This document shows, one piece after another, positions 1 to 9,588 of a DNA stretch of 22,712 bases. Below the pieces are notes generated by a model, which saw only the letters and a program-made list of their open reading frames with translations, did no database searches and was not told the origin of the DNA. Numbering within the stretch: the first letter of the stretch is position 1; each line of letters opens with the position of its first letter. The stretch lies in contig NW_019775136.1 of assembly GCF_001039355.2 (NCBI RefSeq), positions 25,896 through 48,607 on the forward strand, in the 5' to 3' direction. The position numbers were made by a program, and so were the translations under genes. This DNA is from Lingula anatina. Lineage: Eukaryota > Brachiopoda > Lingulata > Lingulida > Lingulidae.

Positions 1-392
1 ATGCATAAAGATTTGTTTTTAATCTTTAGAGGTTTTAATATGCCTGTATACTTCAGGGGGACTGTATACTGTACTTTTTTTCCAGAAGACTTAAGTTAAT
101 TGAACAGTTTCTTTTATTCCTTGCATTTTTACTTTTCATAAAGATCTGATATTTAAAGCCAGAACATTAATTTTATTACTGTTACAGAATTTACATGCTC
201 ACAGCTTAAAAAAAAACTTAATTTAAGTAACTTTTTTCCTGCTCATTCAAGCTGACCAGTTATTTAAATGGAAATGATAGGATTTTTTTATTCTATCACT
301 CTTAGAAACAGTGATGTAGAAATTGAAAAAACAGTGAAATTGAACAGTGAAATTGAAAAAATGTTTTAATCCTCTTTTTGTCTTCCAATTAG
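1..392. other. Probable intron of the zinc-finger gene
   Basis: AT-rich sequence ending in a polypyrimidine tract and AG acceptor at 391-392. A short direct repeat of the type GTGAAATTGAA(C/A)A occurs near 333-360. I see no exon, promoter or RNA gene in it; upstream exons are expected to the left of the window. Confidence 0.5.
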
Positions 393-3300
393 AATCTAGC
401 AGTTCCACATTGGTAAAAACTGAAGAGGACTCTTCAGATCTGGAGGATGGTGAAATGGAAGTTGATGTGGAGGGGGACATTGAAGAATCTCACAATACAA
501 GTTCTGATCTTTGCACCTTTGACACCAGTGTTGAGGTAGATCAAGATCCAGAAGATGACAAAGGCTCCAGTGATGAAGAGGAGATTGACATGGAAGATGT
601 CGGAGATGAGGATCAGTTAGACTCGCAAAACAGGGGAAACATGATGTTAGATGTGCTCGCACAGGTAGCATCAGAAACCCTTGCAAGTGATCCATCAGCT
701 GCTAAAACTCCAACCAAGAAGGTAGTTACTAATGAAATCTTTTTTAAAACAAGGATGGTCTCAGCATATTTATATTGAAATTCTTTGCTTTCTTTGTACA
801 ATGTCTCTGTATTAAAGCATTTCAATTAATGCCAAGATATAACAAATTTAGAAGTATCCCTTTTTGATGTTTAATGTAATGCAAGTTAAAATGAGGAATA
901 TTCCTAGCAATTTAAAGCACTTTAAAGTTTTATATTAATTATTTAGATATGCTATTCTATATTTATTTACCTTATATCCAGTTAACAGCCCGCAGTATGC
1001 AGTCTCTGGATGTGCTGTCATTGGACCAGATAGCCCAGCTCACAGACAAACAGCTTTTGGCATTATTCTCAGATACATCTGCACATGAGCTGAAGCGGAA
1101 CTATACCTACACATGTTACTTAATGCCTGGAAAGTGCAATAGTAGTTTCACCAGTTTTGGTAATGAAAATAGAGCCAGGTTGCAGATGAGAACACATCTT
1201 CTTGACCATGTCAGTGAGCTGGTAGATGAAGCAAATGGTAAACATTCAAGCATTTTGAGCCTTTCTCTCTATTTAAATCTATAAATCCTTTTCTGAAGGA
1301 TAGGGGAGACCGGGGCACGTTCGGCCCCTTTTCTTTTGATCGGTTGTAGTTCAGCTGTTTGACGACGAATCTCAATGATGTGTTTTGAGTAGATAGACTG
1401 CTAAATTTCCTTTTTTTATACATTGGTCAAATGTAAAGAAGACCTTGCGTTTTTAAGAAATTTAACATGAAATAAATTTCCAACACGTGGCCGAACGTGC
1501 CCCGGCCTGGGGCACGTTCGGCCTCTCGATGGAGCACGTTCGGCCTGCAAATTCAAATACTTACCTACCGATTTCTTTTATTTCCATTTCACATTAATAC
1601 CTTAAAAATAGGTGTTTTGGTGCTAAACAGTGACGATATACTTGAAATAAGTAATATAGTAAGGTTTTAGAAAGATATGTAGGCCTAATTGAAATTGTTT
1701 GTTTGGTAGGTACATGTTTGTCCTGGAACTACATATATTGAACTTCTATTTTTTAATGCATAGGTCTTTATACTTCTCATGTATATCAATTACAGAACAT
1801 GAAGGAACCGACCTACGTCAGTTTTGAAACCCCACATTTAATCCAACGGGAAAACTTTCTAATATTTGAAACCCAACAAAGCATTCAAACGCAAAACATC
1901 AACTTTAATCACAAAGAACATATTAACATACACAATTTGTTTGAAATAATGTCACGTTAAGGAAATATTTAAAAAAAAACTAGATAACAACTCCAGTGAT
2001 CTTTAAACAATGTTAATATTTCCGGCCAGATGCCATAGTGTTTCTCTGGAAAATATAAGTTTATGATATGTACATGTATTAAATATTTGAATTAAAGGCT
2101 TCATGCGTGGTTGAAAAAACGCGACAATTAAAATGTGAAGATACAAGCTTAAGTTTTAACCCCATTAATGGCGCTGAAATGTTAGCATATAACAAACTTT
2201 TTGGGCTTAAAAATAATAATTTTTAGGTCAAGTCTTTCGCCAAAGCCACGGGGCACGTTCGGCCCCAGGCCGAACGTACACAACCCAGGGGCCGAATGTG
2301 CCCCACCTTGAGGGGCCGAACTTGCCCCAAGCCTGCATTCCGAATGTATGTTACCATAGCAACATAATTAAGAAGACGACAGTGTGGTGCCATACCTCAT
2401 TTAAATTGGCTTTCTATATGCTCTTATATTATAATGCATTGGTGACAGTAAGTCAACTAATTAATGCTAAAGTAGACCCAAATTAAAAAAACCCGTAAAA
2501 AATTTAACCCGTGAAAAATAAGTTTTTCAATCATATCTTCCGAACGGAGTGCACCACAGAAGCCTTATTTTTGTAGGACCCGCTAAATAGATCAAGTGAC
2601 ACGTAAAGGGGTCGCTGCTGGACCAAAAGTGTTAATTGTGGAAAATACGAGTGAAAGCCGAACGTGCCCCGGGGCCGAACGTGCCCCGGTCTCCCCTATT
2701 CCTGGCTACATGTTTTTTGTAATATACAGACTTTTTTCTCCTTGCTGAATAATTATGGAAAACACTTTCACATGTAACATACACTTTGTAAGATATCTGG
2801 AATAGCATTTTTAAATGATTTCACCAGACAAACATGCTTATACATTTGATTGTAAATATCATAATATTTTCCATTTTGTCTTAAGTTCCAGGGAGATCTC
2901 ACAAAATAAAGTTCACTGCTGAACCAGTGCCTGCAAGAAAGAAGAGACTTTCAGGTATGCAGTGACATGTTGCTCCTTACTAGTATCAGCAGAAGTTTAG
3001 GTTTGGTTATATATCATTTTTATCTTGACAAAACTTGGGTTACCTCTTGCATGGAACTCATAATTTAATCATTCAAAAATTTAGAAAGGAATACCAAAAT
3101 GGTATTTTGTTTTTTAACTGTTTGTTGAAGTGCATTTAGTCCCAAGGAAGAATGAAGTGAAACTGAAATTCCTTTACAAATCATTCCTATTTTCAGCTGA
3201 AAAAGCAGCTGCTAAAGCTGCCAAGAAAAAGCAACAAAAGAAGCTTCACTTGTCCCCATTGAAACCAGGACCTGCCAGTTCAAAAACATTCAAGAAAGAT

Positions 3301-6122
3301 AAGGGAAATTTCACTGTGATTAAGTCTTCAGGACAATCTGAAGATGTCTACGTTTTTCCCAAAGGGAAAATGATAAACCTTTCAGACATGGTTGGTAGTA
3401 AAAACTCAGATATTGATGAAAATGAAGCAAGAGAGAACTCTGACTCGGGCTCAGCAGAGAAGGGCAGATCTGGAAACGCATCATCCCCAACTAGGAAAAA
3501 TATTGTGAAGAAGTTTGCCAATAAACAGTACAGGATTAGAAAAAGTGTGGAAAAGAACCCAAATAGGACAAGGCTTAGTGCTTTGCAGGCTACGGCTGGT
3601 GAGGTTGCCCCAAAACCTAAAGACAATCAAGAAACAAAAAGAAAAATCAGAGAAAATGAGGAATTTATTTTAGAATTTCTCAGCAGGCGACAGCCATATC
3701 ATGATCACAATTACACCACAATCTTTGGGCCACGAGATACAAGTGATGATGAAATGGAAGAAGGACAAGACATTGCCGAAATTGGTACCAGCCGATCATG
3801 TGCATTAAGGTGGGGCCCTATGCCTAATAAAAATGAAGATGAATCTGAGCAACCTAAGACACTAACTCTGACACTGAGTCAAAATCATGGTGAAGATATC
3901 AATCCAAAAACCATGACAATTCCAGTGGTGCGCCTTGACAAGCTTCGCCTCCCCAGTGATATGACTGCCGTTCCTGTTCAGCTTGTCAGCTCAGAAGAGA
4001 TTGTTCAAATGGGAACCGGTTCTGAGGAGCAGGCCGTTGATGGAGTAGGAGATACTGGGCAAAGTAAGCATCAAGAGATTTGCTGCACATAGAAAATATT
4101 TTGCAAGGGTTTCCCTTTTGCCAAACCCAAGTGTTTGCCCTGTCTGATATGCATAGCAGAAATGATAAAGGGTGAAGATTAGGATTTTTTCTTTTTTGCA
4201 CTTGCCAGAGTTGGCAAGTTGTCCTTAAAATGCACTAAACTGTGTGTCTGAATGTTTCGTCAGATCTGTTTTCAACTAACATTTGGCAAGCGTTTAATCT
4301 GTGACACTGTGGAGTAAAGTGAAAATGTTTAAACATAAAACACACCAACCCCTGAATCTGTAAAAAGTTGAACCCCAGCAAGTCTCTTTACTGCTTTTGG
4401 TAACCTTGTTTCTTTACTAAATCTCATTGTAGATGAAATGCCTTTGAGCATTGTAATCTATTTGGTGATTGTAGTTGATGTTCATCTTTTTCAGAGCCAT
4501 ATCCACCAATGCCTAAATCCCTGATTGCAAAGAAGGGCAAAATGCCAGTGCCAGAAGAAGTTTTATCATCCACTGATGAAGAGGAAATAAATGTGACAAC
4601 TTTAAAAAAGAAGAAGAAAAAACTTGTTGAAGGCAGTGCTGAATGGGAAAGGGTAAAACAGTTCTATGTTATACTCTGAAAGGAATATTAATTTTTTTCT
4701 AAATGTCAAAAGTAATTTTTTATATTTAAATGAAGATGTGTAAAATGTCTTGTTATTTGTTTTACTGACAATATATTTGGTTGTGAAGAATTTGACTGGC
4801 TTCAACTGAGAAAAGTGTTGATGTGACCTCAGATGTGAATGGAGTTATATATCATTTCATGCCACAACTTTGACAAATTGTTTTGTAGGAAACTGGCAAA
4901 AGTACATGATTGTTTTATATAATATGACAATACCTACTTATTTTATCTATCATCAGATTTACATGTAATCGAGATCAACAAAATGGTCTTGCATTTAATA
5001 GTGTTTATTTTTCAGAAAATGGCCCTTAAGTATATCAGAGAACTGAAGAACAAAAAAGGCACAGAAAAGGGAATTTTAGTTTGTAGACTATGCAAGGACA
5101 AAACTTTCACTGCAACTGCAACACTCATGTACCACTACAGAAGCCATGCAGGTAAAACAGCCATTTTGCCCAAGTGGAAATTTCATTTAACATCCAGCAG
5201 AGTGAACTTGATTTTATGTAAAATATTTGAAAGACAACCTTCAAAACTAGGAAGTACTCATAATGTGAAAGCAATTTCTTTTCATTTAGTATGCTGAACC
5301 CTATCCACAGTGTTTATTGCAGACAGTTTTTCCCCGCCTACTACCCATGTAAATATATCATTCTTAATTTGCTATTTTGGGTTTCTCCAGGGATCAAGCC
5401 ATTTGTGTGCCTAATTTGTAACACCACCTTTACCAGACAGCACAGTCTAAACTACCACATGTTGATTCACAATAATCAGAGCAGGTTTACTTGCATTGAC
5501 TGTGGGAGGAAATTTAGGCACCCAAGCCATTTTAAGGTAGGTACTTTATGACGTAAATAAATGCATTTCTGAAACTCTCCAAAAGATGTATCATACAATT
5601 TTATTATGAGAATGCGTGTAAGTTTTGAAGAATTTTAAAACTTTTTTGCATCTCTAAAAATTGTTTTGTAGGGAACTGGCAAAAGTACATGATTGTTTTG
5701 TATAATATGACAACACTTACTCCTTTTATCTATCATCTGATATAGCACAAAAATAGGTCCATCTCATTTCACTCACATCCCAATATGTTATAAAGTTATG
5801 TAATGTCCAGTGATATATTTAGGAGCACCTGCGGCGCCACACTGGTGAAACACCATTTGAATGTACAGACTGCGCCATGAAGTTCAAGACAAGGAACACA
5901 TACAAGAGGCACTTGAAAACAAGACACGGCAAGCTGCTCACAGCCAGTGGGATTTTCCTCTTGTCTGCAGAGGAATTTAGCCTTGTGCGTACCAAGCCAT
6001 ACAAAAAGACACTTAAACAGCAAGCAGAAGAAGCTGCAGCAGCTGGGCATACAGTACATGTGGATTTTGAGGATGATGAGGATGATGAAGAGGAGGAGGA
6101 AGAAGAAGGTGGAAGCTCATGA
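393..6122 (+). CDS. C2H2 zinc-finger protein, eight exons, 5' partial
   Basis: Exons, all GT-AG and in phase: 393-721, 982-1237, 2892-2954, 3197-4063, 4495-4652, 5016-5151, 5391-5536, 5823-6122 (TGA at 6120-6122). They join into about 751 residues. The first visible exon starts two bases into a codon after a good acceptor (AG 391-392), so upstream exons lie outside the window. Order of parts, in visible-residue numbers: an acidic D/E/S-rich region (about 1-100), an atypical zinc-finger-like module (about 145-185), Lys/Ala- and Ser-rich linkers (217-505), a poly-Lys stretch that could be a nuclear localisation signal (near 545), four C2H2 fingers (about 580-690), and an acidic tail of mostly D/E ending GGSS. 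Such a layout is typical of nuclear DNA- or chromatin-binding proteins, so a nuclear role is inferred. I could not assign it to a named family. The exon calls are strong; the function is open. Confidence 0.85.
982..1237 (+). other. Exon with atypical zinc-finger-like module
   Basis: This exon (phase 0 in, one extra base out) encodes a hydrophobic/acidic helix-like stretch with LSLDQIAQLTDKQLLALFSD, then a motif with spacing C-X6-C-X19-H-X3-H. Key residues are the Cys pair in TCYLMPGKC, the core FTSFGNENRAR and the His pair in HLLDH. The spacing is longer than in a standard C2H2 finger, but the C-C-F-H-H order suggests zinc binding. The module looks strongly constrained compared with the low-complexity exons around it. 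Confidence 0.7.
1303..1328 (+). repeat. Left terminal inverted repeat
   Basis: 26 bases, identical in reverse complement to 2671-2696. The inner 17 bases (1312-1328) are GGGGCACGTTCGGCCCC, the motif repeated inside the element. Confidence 0.93.
1489..1545. repeat. Left internal cluster of the TIR motif
   Basis: GGCCGAACGTGCCCC (1489-1503) and its perfect complement GGGGCACGTTCGGCC (1509-1523) are separated by five bases, forming a strong hairpin. A third copy with one mismatch, GGAGCACGTTCGGCC, follows at 1531-1545. The cluster is GC-rich and CpG-rich inside an AT-rich body. Confidence 0.9.
2250..2328. repeat. Right internal cluster of the TIR motif
   Basis: Four copies stand side by side: GGGGCACGTTCGGCCCC (2250-2266) and reverse-orientation copies at 2268-2282 (decayed at its end), 2288-2304 (one change) and 2312-2328 (one change). 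Together with the left cluster, they may be transposase-binding or hairpin-forming sites; that role is inference. Confidence 0.88.
2671..2696 (-). repeat. Right terminal inverted repeat
   Basis: Exact reverse complement of 1303-1328. A further copy of the internal motif (2656-2670) abuts it directly, making a head-to-tail pair at this end only. Confidence 0.93.
4875..4958 (+). repeat. Intronic direct repeat, copy A
   Basis: 84 bases in the intron before exon 5016-5151. It matches 5658-5741 with seven mismatches and no gaps. Shared core: GGCAAAAGTACATGATTGTT. Confidence 0.93.
5016..6122 (+). other. C2H2 finger array and acidic C-terminus
   Basis: Exons 5016-5151, 5391-5536 and 5823-6122 encode four fingers. 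Finger 1 (CRLC...HYRSH) is C-X2-C-X13-H-X3-H, one residue longer than usual. Finger 2 (CLIC...HMLIH) and finger 3 (CIDC...HLRRH) are C-X2-C-X12-H-X3-H. Finger 4 (CTDC...HLKTRH) is C-X2-C-X12-H-X4-H. Fingers 3 and 4 are joined by a canonical linker, TGETPFE. An intron splits finger 3 just before its Glu and first His (5536/5823). After finger 4 come about 45 mixed residues and a run of Asp/Glu near 6070-6110. The linked fingers 2-4 are the most likely DNA-contacting unit. Confidence 0.85.
5658..5741 (+). repeat. Intronic direct repeat, copy B
   Basis: Second copy of the 84-base repeat, in the intron before exon 5823-6122. The flanks of the two copies do not match, so the duplication is confined to this segment. 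Confidence 0.93.
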
Positions 6123-7010
6123 GATGTTTTATTTGTTGTTGTTAAATAGGAATACAAATTGAATAGTAATATATACGGTGTGCTGCTGGACAGCTTAGGA
6201 TATATCCATATAATTCAATGTGCCTCTAGAATTGGGTTTTCAAGGCCATTTGTCTTGTCAGAACGTCTAGAAATTTATCCAAAATTTTATTTTACATATC
6301 AATTTGAAAGGGAAAAAAATTTCATTGATTGATTGTTGTATATAAGTTGCCATATTTTACTTGATGATGACGAAATTCCAAAAAGCATTTATATGGTTAA
6401 AGTTTATTTTTAAAACCAGCTTTTGGGTGTTGTCAAGGTTAATAGTACGAAAGGCAACCTAAAAAGTTTTATTAAGATTATGTATAACATGTATCGATAG
6501 AATGCTTGACATTTAGTATGAAATTATGAAGAAGATTAGTATGAAGTTGCCCTTATTTCAAAGGGTTTAACACTTAGATTAGAAATTTCTAAAAAGCATT
6601 TTTATTCGTGAAGGATACATGATCAGGCTTGGAAAAAGATATAAATATATATTTTTTGCATTATGTACATTTGTAAATAGCAGAAGAGTACTAGCTTTAT
6701 CTTTCTATACGCACCCACATGTATATATACATATATTCTTTATTACTGCTACGGATACTGAATTTTCGCAGTTTAACTGTATAAAGCCTATGTATTGCAC
6801 AAACAGCTGTGGAAAACATGAAAATTAAAAAACTAATATACAACTTTTTCACCAATTGGATATTACTCAAAGACCTTATATTTAGTCATGAATTTCATGT
6901 AATGTTCTCTTTCACATATACCTCATTTATTGGGAAACGTGTATAGTGATAAATAAAAGACAGTAATGTTAATAAAGATTATCAAATAAAAGTGCTGTTT
7001 ATAATGTGTT
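6123..7010 (+). other. Probable 3' UTR of the zinc-finger gene
   Basis: AT-rich non-coding sequence between the stop codon and a cluster of three AATAAA signals, followed by a GT-rich stretch. I see no other gene here. The exact cleavage point is unknown. Confidence 0.6.
6952..6990 (+). terminator. Polyadenylation signal cluster
   Basis: AATAAA occurs at 6952-6957, 6971-6976 and 6985-6990, with a T/G-rich stretch (TGCTGTTTATAATGTGTTT) just after. This is the standard animal arrangement for 3' end formation and lies about 830 bases after the stop codon of the zinc-finger gene. Confidence 0.6.
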
Positions 7011-7177
7011 TAGTTGTCCAGTAAAATTAGAATGAGAAATATGTATAACTCTGATACTGGAGTAAATGTAATTAAAGAACAACTAATATTTACATAGCTG
7101 CACGATCTGAAAGACTGAAACATTAGTTAAAATTGTTTTGGATCTCGGCATCAATCTACCCACAAATGCATTCCGTT

Positions 7178-7202
7178 GGGGGGGGGGGGGGGGGGGGGGG
7201 GG
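7178..7202 (+). repeat. Poly-G tract, 25 bases
   Basis: Uninterrupted run of 25 G in intergenic DNA. Such runs can form G-quadruplexes and are also prone to sequencing-length error. Confidence 0.95.
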
Positions 7203-7343
7203 ACTGGTAAAAGTGAAGACAAACCCCAGGAAAGAAAGGAATCAATCACAGTGTGTGGTGCTACTGGCTGCTCTGAAATGTGCATTGGAGAAAAAAAACG
7301 GGCTCGAAAGTATAAGTAAAACAACATAGAAGACCCTGTACTA

Positions 7344-7500
7344 ATGAAATCTCAAAATTCTGCAATTTTCCAACAAAACGGAGACCTTGGTTGCACAATG
7401 GATGAAGACTTCATTCTTGACGAGGAAAACGAGCTAACATGGCATCAAAGAAGCTGTCTGGGAGTGGGTAGAGAACCCAACATTTAGCAAAAAGGTCTAA
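7344..7500 (+). pseudogene. Possible transposase debris (weak)
   Basis: A 47-codon frame (7344-7487) contains IFQQNGDLGCT. An overlapping frame (7438-7500) reads GIKEAVWEWVENPTF. Both loosely recall segments of Tc1/mariner-type transposases (the FQQD...HT strip, and a helix of the form EEL..AV..W). The match is from pattern memory, the frames are short and broken, and the segment lies in the extra DNA of duplication copy 1. Chance resemblance is quite possible. Confidence 0.15.
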
Positions 7501-7690
7501 ATAATAACTTCCTGCACATATGGGATAGGGTGCTGGGGACTATTCCTAGCTGTATGTAATAAATCCGGTGACCAGTCCCTCCAGGTCATTACCAAGTGAA
7601 AGAACTAGGGTCGATACCATGTCAGTCAACTGTTAATGAAATTCCAGTGTTGTAATTATAGAAATTTCCCCCAAATATGTGGTTTGTTTT

Positions 7691-9588
7691 CAGTAGACAT
7701 CATGGCACATCCAGGCAATCAAAATAGGGTCTTGAAAAACAAGTAGAAAATGCACAGGCCAAGAACTTGAGCATGGTGACACCTTTCATCTTAAATAATT
7801 AATAACAATCAAAGTATTAAAAACGTGTATAGAGTTGAGAACCTTCTGGTAAAATGTTCCACTTCCACTTTCATTTCAAAGAGAAAAGAATTTTAATTAA
7901 AATTTTTTTATCATTCCAAGAAGTGCTCAAAAGCATGCAAAGGCATTTTAAGAGAAAAATGATATTTTTGAAATGAAACACAGTAACAGTTGCATCACTG
8001 TTAAATGTGTTTTTAGTTATCCAGTAGAATTGAGAGTTGAGGAATATGTATGACTATCAATCAAATTTTGCTTCTAAAGTTTGACGAATAGTCGACTTCA
8101 CACATTGGGACAGGATGCAAGAGACTATTCTAAGCTGTATGTCACTAAATGAGGTGACCAGTCCGTCTAGGTTAATTCCTAGCGAAAGGATTCAGGTTGA
8201 GGCCACAACATTGGTTAGTTATTGAGCAGAAGTTTGAGGATTCAATTGATACGTATCCCTGATCACTATAAAGTGTTCTCCAAATATATTTTTTAAATTA
8301 AATCTGATAATGTATGACACAACTCAAATTACCTCTCATCACTTTATTGAGACATATCATTTGAACAATACTATGTATCTTTTGAAAATAAGTGAAATAA
8401 TTGTTTATCTATGAGTGCAAAGGTCAAATCATCATTAAACAAAATAACTGAACACTGATTTGCTGAAACCTACACAACCATTCAAATACAAGATCCAAGC
8501 TGCATTTCGTAAAACTAGTGATATCATCTAAGTCTGTGTTTTAAGACATCTACAGTACTCTTTACACACCCTTTCGGGCTTTTCAGTAGAAGCATTGAAT
8601 GCACAAAGGACACATATAATACAAAACTTGTAATACATGTCATGGACCACAGATATTTTATATGATGTCATGTAGTATACTGAGCTATAACAACACATTT
8701 TCCTGGAATGCAGAATTACTATTGCATGTAAAATTAATTTTCTTTTTATTATTTTTTTTTTCATCAATAACCAGTATATATTTTCAATCATGGTGGCATC
8801 CCTGTATCAGAACATTTGTTGTGACATAGGAGGCCAGGAAAAAAAAATCACCAAGCCCCAAAGAAGCACACTGAACGTAGGGAGAATTTATTGCACAGTT
8901 CTGTCTTGGGTGGTGATCGCATACTTTCCACAGTGTTCAGATATTTCAGAATTCTTCTATGCTTCTTGGAACTTTACTTATATGTCATGGTAAAAACTTG
9001 ACACAACTGCCATAAAACAGCACAAATCTCAGTTTCACATCAGCATTACAATAATAAAACTTCAACTGCAATTCGTTTCTCTATCTTCTTTTCTTTGGAA
9101 GATCAAGAAAAACATTTTAAACTACATAAAATAAGAGCTTTGGCTTGTAAAATCTCTTTTAAGAACCTACAGTGTCACTCTTGGCACATACTACTAAATC
9201 GCACTAAACAGATTTACTCCAGATTGACTTGGCTTCCACATGTGCTCAAAACAGGTTTTATCCCAAGGTAAAAAGTGCCACTACTTATTTCGCCTCATAA
9301 CTTTAAAAAAACTTGTGGCTGAATCTACAAATTTTTTTTTTATGCCAGACATTTTCAAAATATGCAAGCCCCTACTTTCACAACCTTTTCTTTTTTATTT
9401 TTTTAGAAAAGCTGGTTACACCAGAAGTTGATTGTAATCCACATGATAGCACTGGTATCTAGGGAGGAGGTGGGGAGCTGATAGTATCCCCTGTCCCTTG
9501 CTTGGTCTACTCCCATCAATGCCTTTCACCCCACTGAGTGTTGCCAAGAGACTTGCACTGCTCCTGCTTTAGCAGGAAACCTGGGGGG
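7691..9588. other. Intergenic DNA and 3' UTR of PPP4R4
   Basis: Apart from duplication copy 2, no gene is visible. The part next to 9589 should be the 3' UTR of the minus-strand gene. Minus-strand AATAAA signals (TTTATT on +) occur at 9394-9399, 8887-8892, 8745-8750 and 8343-8348; I cannot tell which is used. Confidence 0.45.
7981..8297 (+). repeat. Diverged direct duplication, copy 2 (compact)
   Basis: Compact copy of the segment starting near 6960. The two blocks (8004-8055 and 8101-8209) are only about 45 bases apart here. The tail near 8276-8297 (TTCTCCAAATATAT) also resembles 7664-7690. Confidence 0.65.

Larger units (their letters stand above)
1303..2696. mobile_element. Non-autonomous TIR DNA transposon, 1394 bp, TA target site
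   Basis: The ends are perfect 26-bp inverted repeats: 1303-1328 begins GGGGAGACCGGGGCACG, and 2671-2696 is its exact reverse complement. They are flanked by TA on both sides (1301-1302 and 2697-2698), as expected for a TA target-site duplication. The element lies in the intron between exons 982-1237 and 2892-2954. Removing it and one TA leaves an intron of about 258 bases, close to its neighbours. The interior is AT-rich, and no reading frame resembles a transposase, so it would depend on an enzyme encoded elsewhere. A TA duplication suits the Tc1/mariner/pogo group (established behaviour of that group), but the family assignment is inference. Confidence 0.92.
6960..7690 (+). repeat. Diverged direct duplication, copy 1 (with extra DNA)
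   Basis: Two blocks match copy 2 in the same order: about 7003-7050 (like 8004-8055) and about 7515-7619 (like 8101-8209). Shared words include TCCAGTA, ATATGTAT, GACTATTC, AGCTGTATGT and GGTGACCAGTCC. Between the blocks, copy 1 carries about 430 bases absent from copy 2, including the poly-G tract. The outer limits are approximate. Confidence 0.65.

Noticed and set aside
1489-2328. Motif clusters considered as a CRISPR array
   Set aside because: The repeats are in both orientations, irregularly spaced and part of a eukaryotic transposon; no cas genes, and the host is an animal.
2298-2486. 62-codon frame inside the TIR transposon, considered as transposase
   Set aside because: It begins in the repeated GC motif, has no DDE-type or DNA-binding features, and is far too short.
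3348-3626. Minus-strand hydrophobic Phe/Leu-rich frame
   Set aside because: Antisense of the Lys/Glu-rich coding exon 3197-4063; no splice context or independent evidence.
5819-6157. Minus-strand poly-Ser frame opposite the last zinc-finger exon
   Set aside because: It is the antisense shadow of the acidic GAG/GAA/GAT tract in the finger gene's tail.
7138-7329. Open frame running through the poly-G tract
   Set aside because: The Gly run is only the homopolymer read as codons; nothing else in the frame looks like protein.
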